The notes: generated by a model from the letters alone, not told the origin. Counted from the first letter of the stretch, positions 15,100-22,358 are shown. The stretch: DNA of 27,419 nucleotides from DASQVO01 sp035640715 (GCA_035640715.1 DASQVO010000012.1:1-27419); one strand, 5' to 3'. Numbers and translations are program-made.

Positions 15100-15156
15100 A
15101 TGCAGGCAGCGTGCATGCGGACAGCGTGCACGCAGACAGCGGGAGGCTCCAGGTGA
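15100..15156 (+). CDS. Candidate 18-residue leader peptide ORF with good ribosome binding site
   Basis: ATG at 15100 is preceded by GAGAAGG (15088-15094) at a 5-nt spacing and reads MQAACMRTACTQTAGGSR. It stops at the TGA (15154-15156) that overlaps the GTG start of the next gene as GTGA. The coding part consists of a 15-bp (five-codon) unit repeated three times with decay. The first two copies can pair with each other to form a hairpin. It may be a coupling or attenuation leader peptide; chance is not excluded because the ORF is so short. Confidence 0.4.
   Translation: MQAACMRTACTQTAGGSR
15104..15148 (+). repeat. Three decaying 15-bp tandem repeats within the leader ORF
   Basis: Units begin at 15104, 15119 and 15134. 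The first two are nearly identical (core CAGCGTGCAYGC), and the third keeps only ACAGCG. Copies one and two contain GCGTGCATGC (15109-15118) and GCGTGCACGC (15124-15133), which can pair as a 10-bp stem with one U-G pair and loop GGACA. The stem ends 7 nt before the GGGAGG ribosome binding site of the next gene. Confidence 0.7.
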
Positions 15157-15653
15157 CCGAACGGGACGGCCGGGCAGGCGGGGACCCGGTCGGTGACCTC
15201 CAGCGGTGGCTTATGCGCTCGGGCGCGCGCGGCGTCGGCAAGGAGCTGACGGGCCAGATCCGCCGCGTGCTCGGCCAGGGCGGCGCCGGCCAGCACGGCG
15301 GTAGCCGGCGGGCCGACGTGTGGGAGGCCGCCACCACCCGTTCCGGTGACGACTCCGGCGAAGCGCCGGAGTGTGCCTGGTGCCCGGTATGCCGAGCGGC
15401 CCGCAGGCTCCGCCAGTCCGGTCCCGGCCTGGGTACGCATATCGCTGAGGCCGGTGACGCGCTCGCCGCGGTCGTCCAGGAGGCCTATTCGGCTTTCGAG
15501 GCGGCCATGAAGGCGCAGCAGCCCGGCGCGGCGCAGGAGCCGCCCGCGGCACCGCAGGAACCGTCGGCCGCGGAATCACCGGGCGCCGGATCGCAGGCGC
15601 CGCGGCCGCGCCCAGCGGAAGACACCGGCCGTGCACCTGACGATCGGCGTTGA
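15153..15653 (+). CDS. Conserved hypothetical protein with CxxC motif, upstream of glucokinase
   Basis: I do not recognise a named family for this 166-aa protein. The N-terminal half is Arg/Gly-rich and charged. The centre has CAWCPVCRAARRLR (about 73-86), a C-x2-C-x2-C cluster that could bind a metal or act in redox chemistry. It is followed by the amphipathic helix IAEAGDALAAVVQEAYSAFEAAM, and the C-terminal 50 residues are Pro/Ala/Glu-rich and probably disordered. The GTG start has GGGAGG 6 nt upstream. The end overlaps the glucokinase start by 23 bp in another frame, so the two are coupled. A comparable small protein upstream of the ROK glucokinase occurs in Streptomyces (from memory), suggesting a linked role. 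Confidence 0.75.
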   Translation: MTERDGRAGGDPVGDLQRWLMRSGARGVGKELTGQIRRVLGQGGAGQHGGSRRADVWEAATTRSGDDSGEAPECAWCPVCRAARRLRQSGPGLGTHIAEAGDALAAVVQEAYSAFEAAMKAQQPGAAQEPPAAPQEPSAAESPGAGSQAPRPRPAEDTGRAPDDRR

Positions 15654-16587
15654 CGTCGGGGGCACTAAGGCCGCGGCCGGAGTCGTAACCAGCGACGGGC
15701 GGATCATCGAAAAGCTCAAGCGCTCGACGCCGGCGGCCAGCCCCGCACGGACTGCCGAGGTCATTGCCGATGCGGTGGCCGAGCTGATGTCCCGCCACCA
15801 GGTCAGCGCGGTGGGACTCGGAGCAGCCGGCTTCGTTGACGAGACGCGCTCGACGGTCCTGTTCGCGCCCAACCTTGCCTGGCGTGACGAGCCGCTGCGC
15901 TGCTCCGTTGCCGAACGCGTGGGACTCCCCGTCATCGTCGAGAACGATGCCAACGCGAGTGCCTGGGCCGAGGCACAGTTCGGCGCGGCCCGTGGCCACG
16001 AGCACGTGGTGCTGATCGCGGTAGGTACCGGCATCGGAGGGGGCATTATCATCGCCGGCGAGCTGTACCGCGGGCGGTGGGGCATCGGCGGCGAGCCGGG
16101 ACACTACCGGGTCGTGCCGGACGGGCGGCTGTGCGGCTGCGGCAACCGGGGATGCTGGGAGCAGTACGCAAGCGGCAGCGCGCTGGTCGCCGAGGCGCGC
16201 GACTTCGCCCGGCGCAGCCCGGAGGGGGCCATGCGGCTGCTGCAGCTTGGCGCGGGGACACCCGAGGGCATCTCGGGTCCCCAGATCACCCAGGCGGCTC
16301 GCGAAGGCGACCCGGTGGCGCTGCGCTGTTTCCAGACCGTTGGCGGCTGGCTGGGCCAGGGCATGGCCGGCCTCGCCGCGATTCTCGATCCCGGCTGCTT
16401 CATCATCGGCGGCGGTGTGTCGGAGGCGGGGGACCTGCTCATCGACCCGGCACGGGCAGCGTATGAGAAGGCGCTCCCCGGCCGCGGCTACCGCGGGCTG
16501 GCTGAGATCAAGGTCGCGGAACTGGGCGCTGACGCGGGCCTGGTAGGCGCCGCGGACCTCGCCCGCCGGCACACCGGCCCGCGCTGA
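15631..16587 (+). CDS. glkA: ROK-family glucokinase
   Basis: This enzyme phosphorylates glucose with ATP. The 318-aa protein is of normal ROK length. It has the phosphate-binding DVGGTK (8-13), the catalytic Asp in ENDANA (D106), the second ATP motif GTGIGGGI, and the ROK zinc site formed by H158 (GEPGH) with C168, C170 and C175 (CGCGNRGCWEQYASG). In Streptomyces GlkA also mediates glucose repression; whether that holds here is inference. The GTG start lies inside the upstream CxxC gene with GGAAG before it. A perfect 9-bp hairpin follows the stop. Confidence 0.93.
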   Translation: MHLTIGVDVGGTKAAAGVVTSDGRIIEKLKRSTPAASPARTAEVIADAVAELMSRHQVSAVGLGAAGFVDETRSTVLFAPNLAWRDEPLRCSVAERVGLPVIVENDANASAWAEAQFGAARGHEHVVLIAVGTGIGGGIIIAGELYRGRWGIGGEPGHYRVVPDGRLCGCGNRGCWEQYASGSALVAEARDFARRSPEGAMRLLQLGAGTPEGISGPQITQAAREGDPVALRCFQTVGGWLGQGMAGLAAILDPGCFIIGGGVSEAGDLLIDPARAAYEKALPGRGYRGLAEIKVAELGADAGLVGAADLARRHTGPR

Positions 16588-16608
16588 CCGCCGGATGCTA
16601 TCCGGCGG
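16588..16608 (+). terminator. Bidirectional terminator hairpin after glucokinase
   Basis: CCGCCGGAT (16588-16596) pairs perfectly with ATCCGGCGG (16600-16608) around the loop GCT. It starts right after the glucokinase stop and lies 17 bp from the end of the convergent membrane-protein gene, so it can serve both. Confidence 0.75.
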
Positions 16609-16625
16609 CTAGGCGGCAGCCCGCG

Positions 16626-17156
16626 TCAGACAACCGCACCGTCGTCCGGGCCGGAATCCCGCGGCGGTCCGCCGCCCATCCGCAGCACGAGTACCGCGAA
16701 GCCCCCCACGAATGCGGCGATCGCGCAGAACGCCGCCACGGCGGGTACCGTCCAGCCCACGGCGGTCGCGATCAGCAGGAAGGCAGGACCGCCAAAAAGC
16801 CCGGCCCAGGCCCCCTTGGCGAGCGGATCCAGCTTAGGAAGAGGCGGTGGCGGCGGCGGGATGTAATGATCTTCCTGCGGCCTATCCATGGCCGGCGGCG
16901 TATCCGGTACATGCGGCGGATCGGCGGCTCGGGGCGGCTCGGCGACGGGGGGAGGTGCCGTGACGTGGGGCAGCTCAGGGGCTCTAGGTGGCTGTATGAC
17001 AGGTGAGGTGTCAGTGATCTGCGCACTTCCCGGCGCCGATTCCGCCAGGTTCTCGCGGTCCGGCCACGGGCTGCCGCCGTCGTAGTCCGCGGGCGCATCG
17101 TAGTGCGCGATCAGGTCGAGCCAGGCCGCCTCTTCGTCATTCTCGCCATTGGTCAC
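16626..17156 (-). CDS. Proline-rich protein with two C-terminal membrane helices, unknown function
   Basis: This 176-aa protein has an acidic N-terminus (DEEAAWLDLIAHYD), a long Pro/Ala/His-rich region (about 50-110) ending in IPPPPPPLPKLDPLAK, and two hydrophobic helices (about 117-135 and 138-158) joined by a short turn. A Gly/Asp tail follows. The layout suggests a small membrane protein with a disordered cytoplasmic arm. Similar proteins occur next to glucokinase and esterase genes in actinobacteria, without known role. GTG at 17156 is preceded by GAGGGA; a GTG at 17189, 3 bp after the upstream stop, would add 11 residues and is a fair alternative. It is cotranscribed with the esterase gene. 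Confidence 0.75.
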   Translation of the reverse strand: MTNGENDEEAAWLDLIAHYDAPADYDGGSPWPDRENLAESAPGSAQITDTSPVIQPPRAPELPHVTAPPPVAEPPRAADPPHVPDTPPAMDRPQEDHYIPPPPPPLPKLDPLAKGAWAGLFGGPAFLLIATAVGWTVPAVAAFCAIAAFVGGFAVLVLRMGGGPPRDSGPDDGAVV

Positions 17157-17192
17157 GTCCTTCCCTCTCGCCTCCTCATCCCGGCCCACGCG

Positions 17193-17990
17193 TTACCTCA
17201 TCTCCTGCGCTGCCCCGTCCCCGTGCCATGTCCCATCCCTGCAATGCATCCGGACAAAGTCCAGGCTTCCCGCGAAGATGAGCTGCGCGTCATTGTCCAG
17301 CGTCGCAAGGTGGTAGCTATTGTCACAGGTCCGGATCGTCAGCAGGGCCGGCGGCAGCCCGGACTGCAGGACCCTCATGCTGGCGGGGCCGACGACATGG
17401 TCCATGGAGCTACGGTAGACGAGCACGGGCTGGCTGACCTCCCCCAAATGGCCCGCTGTCTGCCGCCAGAGCGCCGGCAGCGACGCCGCCGAGCGGACGG
17501 GCATGCGATCGTAGGCTAGCTCGCGATTCCCTGGCTTCTTGATGTCACTGCCGATTCCGCGCAGCGAACCCGCGACATGCTTGAGAACCGGTGCCAGGGC
17601 GAAGAGCCGTGTATCCGGCGCCAGTGAGGGATTGACGAGCACAAGGCCACGGACCTCGTGGCCGTGGCGTTCCGCGAGCCGGAGGGCAATGCAGGCGCCC
17701 AGCGAGAGGCCCATCACGAAGACCTCCCCGCACTGGGCGCTCAGGTCGCCGAGGGCACGCTCAGCCGCGGCATACCAGTCCTGCGATGTGGTGCGCGCCA
17801 TGTCGCGCCAGGTCGTGCCATGGCCGGGGAGCAGCGGCAGGGAAACGATCAGCCCGTGGGCAGCCAGGTATTCCGCCCATGGGCGCAGTGACTGCGGGCT
17901 TCCGGTGAACCCGTGGCAGAGCAGCGCCCCCACCGCGCCGCCCTTATGAAAGAACGGCTCTGCGCCTGGCATTACCTGTGCAACGGGCAT
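17193..17990 (-). CDS. Alpha/beta-hydrolase, Est30-like carboxylesterase / monoacylglycerol lipase
   Basis: This 265-aa serine hydrolase has the oxyanion segment CHGFTGSPQS, the nucleophile elbow GLSLG (S96), the acid in RSSMDHVV (D197) and the base in NSYHLAT (H227). Positions and spacing fit the Est30 type (short-chain carboxylesterases and monoacylglycerol lipases), including the LPLLPGHGTTWRDM cap-loop sequence. No signal peptide is seen, so it is cytosolic. The ATG at 17990 is chosen because AAAGGAG lies 9 nt before it. It is divergent from the acyltransferase gene, so both may act in glycerolipid turnover; this is inference. Confidence 0.9.
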   Translation of the reverse strand: MPVAQVMPGAEPFFHKGGAVGALLCHGFTGSPQSLRPWAEYLAAHGLIVSLPLLPGHGTTWRDMARTTSQDWYAAAERALGDLSAQCGEVFVMGLSLGACIALRLAERHGHEVRGLVLVNPSLAPDTRLFALAPVLKHVAGSLRGIGSDIKKPGNRELAYDRMPVRSAASLPALWRQTAGHLGEVSQPVLVYRSSMDHVVGPASMRVLQSGLPPALLTIRTCDNSYHLATLDNDAQLIFAGSLDFVRMHCRDGTWHGDGAAQEMR

Positions 17991-18105
17991 AAAGCGACGC
18001 TCCTTTCCCACCCGGGCGCCCGGGCCGCCGGGCCAGCCGGGCGGGCCGACGGGCCGGTGCTAGGCATCGTCGCACGCGGGCGGGCAGATCGCACCCGTGC
18101 GTGGC

Positions 18106-18134
18106 TAAAAATACCCGCCGGCCGTGGGAATATT
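18106..18134 (+). promoter_or_regulatory. AT-rich promoter-like patch before the acyltransferase gene
   Basis: TAAAAAT (18106-18112) and GAATATTT (18128-18135) are two conspicuous AT-rich blocks in otherwise GC-rich DNA and resemble -10 elements. If the first is used, transcription begins after the longest possible start codon (18101), supporting the later GTG at 18140. Confidence 0.35.
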
Positions 18135-18139
18135 TGAGC

Positions 18140-18853
18140 GTGTATTACAAACTGGCGCAGCTTACCCTCGGGGTGCTTCTCAAGATCATCTTCCGGCCGT
18201 GGGCGGAAGGCGCCGGGAACGTGCCGCGGCAGGGGGCGGCGATCATCGCCAGCAACCACCTGTCGTTCTCCGACCATTTCTTCGGCCCGCTGCCGCTGCG
18301 CCGGCAGGTGATTTTCCTTGCCAAGGCGGAGTACTTCACCGGCCGCGGGATGAAGGGCCTGGTCAGCAGGGCTTTCTTCAGCGGGCTCGGGCAGATACCC
18401 ATCGACCGGGGCGGCGGGGAGGCCAGCGAGCGCGCACTCAGGACCGGCCTTCGCGTGCTCGCCGAGGGTCATCTGCTCGGCATCTACCCGGAGGGGACCC
18501 GCAGTCCCGACGGCCGGCTCTACCGCGGCAAAACCGGTATCGCCAGGCTGGCCCTGGAGGCGCAGGTGCCGGTGATCCCCTGCGCCATGGTGGGGACTTT
18601 CGAGTTCCTGCCGTCCGGCCACACCCGGCCGAACCTCCGGATCCGGCCGGGCGTGCGGTTCGGCAAGCCGCTGGACTTCTCCCGGTTCTACAGCAGCGCG
18701 TCAGACCGCCGTGTGCTGAGGGAGGTAACCGACGAGGTCATGGGCGAGATCATGAAACTCTCCGGGCAGGAGTACGTCAACATGTACGCCCAGCAGGCCA
18801 AGGAGAAACTGGCCAAGAAGGACCTGCCCGCCGACGGAACGGACGGCGGCTGA
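18140..18853 (+). CDS. 1-acyl-sn-glycerol-3-phosphate acyltransferase
   Basis: This PlsC-family enzyme acylates lysophosphatidic acid to phosphatidic acid at the membrane. The 237-aa protein has the catalytic motif NHLSFSDHF (N39, H40, D45), the GLGQIPIDRGG segment, the substrate motif YPEGTRSPDG (117-125), and VPVIPCAMVGT. An N-terminal hydrophobic stretch (about 5-18) would anchor it. The GTG at 18140 is chosen because family members start at M-(Y/L)Y and promoter-like sequence lies just upstream; an in-frame GTG at 18101 would add 13 residues. The Lys-rich C-terminus QAKEKLAKKDLPAD is normal. pfkA follows after 130 bp that hold tandem repeats. Confidence 0.9.
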   Translation: MYYKLAQLTLGVLLKIIFRPWAEGAGNVPRQGAAIIASNHLSFSDHFFGPLPLRRQVIFLAKAEYFTGRGMKGLVSRAFFSGLGQIPIDRGGGEASERALRTGLRVLAEGHLLGIYPEGTRSPDGRLYRGKTGIARLALEAQVPVIPCAMVGTFEFLPSGHTRPNLRIRPGVRFGKPLDFSRFYSSASDRRVLREVTDEVMGEIMKLSGQEYVNMYAQQAKEKLAKKDLPADGTDGG

Positions 18854-18897
18854 ACCTGGCGGCCTCTTGTGATGCCGGCGGCAATCGGCGCGGCGCT

Positions 18898-18990
18898 GCC
18901 ACGGGCTGGTGTTGCCCTCATGAGAGGCCGCCACGGGCTGGTGTTGCCCTCATGAGAGGCCGCCACGGGCTAGTGTTGCCCTCATGAGAG
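18898..18990 (+). repeat. Three tandem copies of a 32-bp unit covering the pfkA start region
   Basis: Copy 1 is 18898-18929, copy 2 is 18930-18961 (identical to copy 1), and copy 3 is 18962-18990, which runs into pfkA. Each contains GGGCTRGTGTTGCCCTCATG followed by AGAG. Copy 3 differs by one base: TAGTGT in place of TGGTGT at 18971-18976. Copies 1 and 2 each create an 11-codon ORF (MRGRHGLVLPS; 18920-18955 and 18952-18987), whose TGA overlaps the next copy's ATG. The junction AGAGGCCGCC (18923-18932 and 18955-18964) is the exact reverse complement of 18858-18867, just after the acyltransferase stop. Confidence 0.95.
18971..18976 (+). promoter_or_regulatory. Candidate -10 hexamer TAGTGT for leaderless pfkA mRNA
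   Basis: TAGTGT ends 7 nt before the pfkA ATG at 18984 and no Shine-Dalgarno sequence is present, so pfkA is probably leaderless. The two upstream repeat copies have TGGTGT at the same place, lacking the A at the second -10 position, which is critical for promoter melting. Confidence 0.55.
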
Positions 18991-20027
18991 TGGGAGTCCT
19001 CACAGGGGGCGGAGACTGCCCCGGCCTGAACGCTGTCATCCGTGCCGTCGTCCGCAAGGGCGTGCAGGAGTACGGGTACGAATTCGTCGGCTTCCGCGAC
19101 GGCTGGCGTGGCCCCCTGGAGGGGGATACGGTCCCGCTGGACGTGCAGGCGGTCCGCGGCATCCTGCCCCGTGGCGGCACGATCCTGGGCACGTCGCGGA
19201 CGAACCCCTTCGCCGATAACGGGGAGGAGCGCTCCGGCGTGGAGCGCATCAAGGACAATCTGGCCGGCCTCGGGGTGGACGCGCTCGTCGCCATCGGCGG
19301 CGAGGACACGCTCGGCGCGGCGACCCGCCTCGGCGCCGAGGGCGTCAACGTCGTCGGCGTGCCCAAGACGATCGACAACGACCTGGGTGCCACGGACTAC
19401 ACGTTCGGTTTCGACACCGCCGTGAACATCGCGATGGAGGCCATCGACCGGCTGCACACGACGGCGGAGAGCCATCATCGTGCGCTGATCGTGGAGGTGA
19501 TGGGCAGGCACGCCGGCTGGATCGCGCTGCACGCCGGGATGGCCGGCGGCGCCAACGTCATCCTCATCCCGGAGAAGCCGTTCGACATCGAGAAGGTCTG
19601 CGAGTACGTGGAGCACCGCTTCCAGACGAGGTACTCGCCGATCGTGGTCGTTGCCGAGGGCGCGCACCCGGCCGATGGGGACCTCGCGGTCACGGACGGG
19701 GAGGTTGACGCATTCGGCCACGTGCGGCTCGGGCAACGGAACGTGGGCCAGTTGCTGGCCGACGAGATCGAGAAGCGCACCGGCAAGGAGGCCCGGGTCG
19801 CGGTGCTCGGGCACATCCAGCGCGGCGGCACGCCCACCGCGTTCGACCGGGTCCTGGCTACCCGGTTCGGGGTGCACGCGATCGAGGCGGTGCACGACGG
19901 CGCGTTCGGCACGATGGTGGCGCTCCGCGGCACCGGCATCATCCGGGTGCCGCTGGACGAAGCCACCCGTGAGCTCAAGACTGTGCCGCCGGAGCGCTAC
20001 GCCGAGGTCGAGGTCTTCTTCGGCTGA
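18984..20027 (+). CDS. pfkA: 6-phosphofructokinase (group III, ATP- or PPi-dependent)
   Basis: This enzyme phosphorylates fructose 6-phosphate in glycolysis. The 347-aa protein starts MRVGVLTGGGDCPGLNAVIR, and has the donor loop IGGEDTLG (G105-D108), catalytic PKTIDNDLG (K128, D131), the substrate motifs MGRHAGWIAL and HIQRGGTPTAFDR, and a normal group III length. GGED with Lys in PKTIDND corresponds to the Asp104/Lys124 pair (E. coli numbering) found in PPi-dependent enzymes, but the ATP-dependent Streptomyces enzymes are very similar, so the phosphoryl donor is open. The start is fixed by the -10 box in the third repeat copy. Glucokinase 2.4 kb upstream supplies the preceding steps. Confidence 0.95.
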   Translation: MRVGVLTGGGDCPGLNAVIRAVVRKGVQEYGYEFVGFRDGWRGPLEGDTVPLDVQAVRGILPRGGTILGTSRTNPFADNGEERSGVERIKDNLAGLGVDALVAIGGEDTLGAATRLGAEGVNVVGVPKTIDNDLGATDYTFGFDTAVNIAMEAIDRLHTTAESHHRALIVEVMGRHAGWIALHAGMAGGANVILIPEKPFDIEKVCEYVEHRFQTRYSPIVVVAEGAHPADGDLAVTDGEVDAFGHVRLGQRNVGQLLADEIEKRTGKEARVAVLGHIQRGGTPTAFDRVLATRFGVHAIEAVHDGAFGTMVALRGTGIIRVPLDEATRELKTVPPERYAEVEVFFG

Positions 20028-20089
20028 GCGGGGCATGGCGTCCCGGACAGTGCTGTGCCGCGCGGCCGGACTGCCGGGGCCAGGTCTTG

Positions 20090-21358
20090 TCAGGACTCCG
20101 GGGCCGGATCCGCGGCCGGGAGGCTGGGCGGCGCTGCGGCGTCCGCCCGCATGCCGCGCACGTCGCGCGGGATGAGTGCGACGGCGGAGACCGCGATGAT
20201 CAGCGCCGCGGCCGCGTACTGCGTCCGCTGGACGCCGATGACGGCCGCGATCGGGCCCGCGGCCAGCGCGCCCACCGGCATGGCCATCATCGAGCCCAGC
20301 GCGTCATAGGCCGAGACCCGGGCGAGCTTCCCAGGCGGGATGTTCCGGGCCATGGCCACGGTCCACTGCACCATCATGATCTCTGTCATGGCGCCCACGC
20401 CGAGCGAGGCGAGGCAGATCAGCGGCAGCGGCCACAGCATGGCCAGCGACAGCGGCGAGGTGGCGATCACGCCGCCGATCACGGCGACGAACAGCATCGG
20501 GCGCTGCGGGCCGCGGCCCAAGGCGATGAGGCCGCCCGCCACCAGGCCGACCGACTCCGACGCCGTGATCGCGCCCCACGCCGCCGGCCCGCCCAGGTGC
20601 GCCTTGGCCACGACGGGGCCGAGCACCTGGAATGCTCCGTACCAGGCCATCATGACGATGCAGTACTGCCCCACGATCGCCCACAGCCAGGTGTGAGAGC
20701 GGAACTCGGCCCAGCCCTCGCGGATATCGGCGAGCAGATCTGCACCTGGCACCCGCTCGCGGGCACCTGCGCGGATGCCGAGCAGCAGCGGCACGGTCCC
20801 GGCCACACCGGCCCCGCAGATGGCCAGGGCCCAGCCGGGCCCGATCGCCGCGACGACCACGCCGGCGACGGCGGAGCCGGCCATCTGCGCGGCGTTCATC
20901 GCCAGCCGGCTCATCGCGCTGCCCTGCTGGAGAAGCTCACCGGGAGCCACGACCGGCAGCAGCGCCTGCGACGCCGGGTAGAAAACCGCCATGCCGCAGC
21001 CGGTCACTGTCTCCAGCAGGATCATCTGCCACAGGTGGGGGCGCCCGGTGAGCACCAGCAGCCCGAAGGTACCCTCGCCGGCCGCGATCAGGAGGTTGGC
21101 CGCCGCGATCACCCGCTGCGGCGCTATCCGGTCCGCGACCACGCCGCCGATGAGCGTGAACACCAGGGATGGTGCGATCTGGGCGGCGAGCACGTACGAC
21201 AGGTCGGCCGCTGACCCGCCCGCGTCGAGAACCGCGAATGCCACCCCGACCAGGGAAAAGGCGAACGCGGCCGGTGCGACCAGCCGGTCGGCCAGCAGCA
21301 GCCGGAAGTCACGGCTGGCAAGCACGGGAAAGCGGCTAGTAACCGATCGCCACGGCAT
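20090..21358 (-). CDS. MFS transporter, MFS_3 / enterobactin-exporter-like
   Basis: This 422-aa membrane protein has about 12 hydrophobic segments and belongs to the major facilitator superfamily. The start SRFPVLASRDFRLLLADRLVAP, the loop GGVVADRIAPQRVI (the MFS motif A position) and the SALLPVVAPGELLQQGSAMSRLAMN-like region resemble the EntS/MFS_3 group of drug or siderophore exporters. The substrate cannot be told from sequence. The ATG at 21358 is favoured because the membrane domain begins soon after; the longer in-frame starts (21376, 21499) run into the opposite methyltransferase gene region. It converges with pfkA (62 bp apart) and is divergent from the methyltransferase. Confidence 0.85.
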   Translation of the reverse strand: MPWRSVTSRFPVLASRDFRLLLADRLVAPAAFAFSLVGVAFAVLDAGGSAADLSYVLAAQIAPSLVFTLIGGVVADRIAPQRVIAAANLLIAAGEGTFGLLVLTGRPHLWQMILLETVTGCGMAVFYPASQALLPVVAPGELLQQGSAMSRLAMNAAQMAGSAVAGVVVAAIGPGWALAICGAGVAGTVPLLLGIRAGARERVPGADLLADIREGWAEFRSHTWLWAIVGQYCIVMMAWYGAFQVLGPVVAKAHLGGPAAWGAITASESVGLVAGGLIALGRGPQRPMLFVAVIGGVIATSPLSLAMLWPLPLICLASLGVGAMTEIMMVQWTVAMARNIPPGKLARVSAYDALGSMMAMPVGALAAGPIAAVIGVQRTQYAAAALIIAVSAVALIPRDVRGMRADAAAPPSLPAADPAPES

Positions 21359-21497
21359 GAGATGTCCGATCTGCATCCGGCGGAAGCCGCTAGAAGTTAA
21401 CCGTGTAGGCCAGGCCAGGGGCAAGCCAATTTCGGTGGAGGATGGTAGCTGCCGGGACGCTATACCCGGCGTTGTCGCCCTGACGAGGAGAGATCGC

Positions 21498-22283
21498 ATG
21501 CCGGAACTCGACCGCGGCGCCGCGCGCGGCTGGATCGACCGCTGGGAACGGCAGCAGGAGAACTACCTGCCGGACCGGGAAGACAGATTTACCGCGCTGA
21601 TCGATGCGGTCGAAGCAGGCGCCGGCCGTGCCGATCCGCTGGTGATCGACCTGGGCTCCGGGCCGGGTTCGCTGTCCGTGCGGCTGCTTGACCGGCTGCC
21701 CGACGCGACGGTGGTCGCCGTGGATGCCGACCCGGTCACGCTGGCCCTCGGCCGGGCCGCCTACGGTGACCGGCCCGGCCTCCGCTTTGCCGACCTCGAC
21801 CTGCGCGAGCCCGGCTGGTCGGCGAAGCTTGGCCTCGATCGCAAGGCCGACGCGGCGGTGAGCACCACGGCGCTGCACTGGCTGCGCGAGCCCGAATTGC
21901 GCGCGATGTACGCGGAACTGGCGACGGTGCTGCGGCCGGGCGGTCTGCTGCTCGACGGTGACCACTTCAGGCTCGATGAGGCCGAATCACCGACGCTGGC
22001 CGCCCTGGAGGCGGCGCTGCTGCAGCGCGAGGAGCGGCGCCGCTTCCCCGACGGTCACGGCGAAAGCTGGCGCGGCTGGTGGGACGCGGTGACCGCCGAT
22101 CCTGCCCTGGCCGCCCAGGCCGCCGAACGGGAGCGCCGCCGGGTGGAAGCCAGCCACCACGGCTCGGAGTCCGTCCTCCTCGGCACCCATGTGGCGGCGC
22201 TGCGCGCAGCGGGTTTCACGGAAACCGGGATCCTCTGGCAGCGCGGCGAGAACCGGCTGCTCTGTGCGGTCCTCGGCGGCTGA
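21498..22283 (+). CDS. Class I SAM-dependent methyltransferase
   Basis: This 261-aa protein has the Rossmann-type SAM site: motif I VIDLGSGPGSLS (49-60), motif II VVAVDADP (ending at 79), and a post-II segment RKADAAVSTTALHWL, followed by VLRPGGLLLDGDHFR. It belongs to the Methyltransf_25-like group and most resembles trans-aconitate- or ubiquinone-type small-molecule methyltransferases, but the substrate is unknown. The ATG has GAGGAGAG at ideal spacing. It is divergent from the MFS gene, with 139 bp between them that must hold both promoters. thiI follows 75 bp downstream on the same strand. Confidence 0.88.
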   Translation: MPELDRGAARGWIDRWERQQENYLPDREDRFTALIDAVEAGAGRADPLVIDLGSGPGSLSVRLLDRLPDATVVAVDADPVTLALGRAAYGDRPGLRFADLDLREPGWSAKLGLDRKADAAVSTTALHWLREPELRAMYAELATVLRPGGLLLDGDHFRLDEAESPTLAALEAALLQREERRRFPDGHGESWRGWWDAVTADPALAAQAAERERRRVEASHHGSESVLLGTHVAALRAAGFTETGILWQRGENRLLCAVLGG

Positions 22284-22358
22284 CGTGCCGTGGGACCGCG
22301 CCCGGCCGACTGCCGGGCTCCGGCCAGGTCAGCCAGAATTTCCTGGCAAACTGAGGGA

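Noticed and set aside
15211..16572. Minus-strand open frame (453 codons) opposite the CxxC protein and glucokinase
   Set aside because: Arg/Pro/Ala-rich translation with no family pattern; the plus-strand genes are well supported.
18898..18990. CRISPR-like array of 32-bp repeats
   Set aside because: The copies abut without spacers, number only three, and the last merges into pfkA coding sequence.
18918..20036. Minus-strand open frame (372 codons) opposite pfkA
   Set aside because: Its sequence mirrors pfkA codons; no ribosome binding site or domain.
20087..21214. Plus-strand open frame (375 codons) opposite the MFS transporter gene
   Set aside because: Translation is His/Arg/Gly-rich low-complexity; the minus-strand frame has 12 clear membrane segments.
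22290..22358. Longer N-terminus of ThiI from an in-frame GTG at 22290
   Set aside because: The added residues are Arg/Pro-rich and unlike homologues, which start shortly before KLGEIVLKG; no ribosome binding site supports it.
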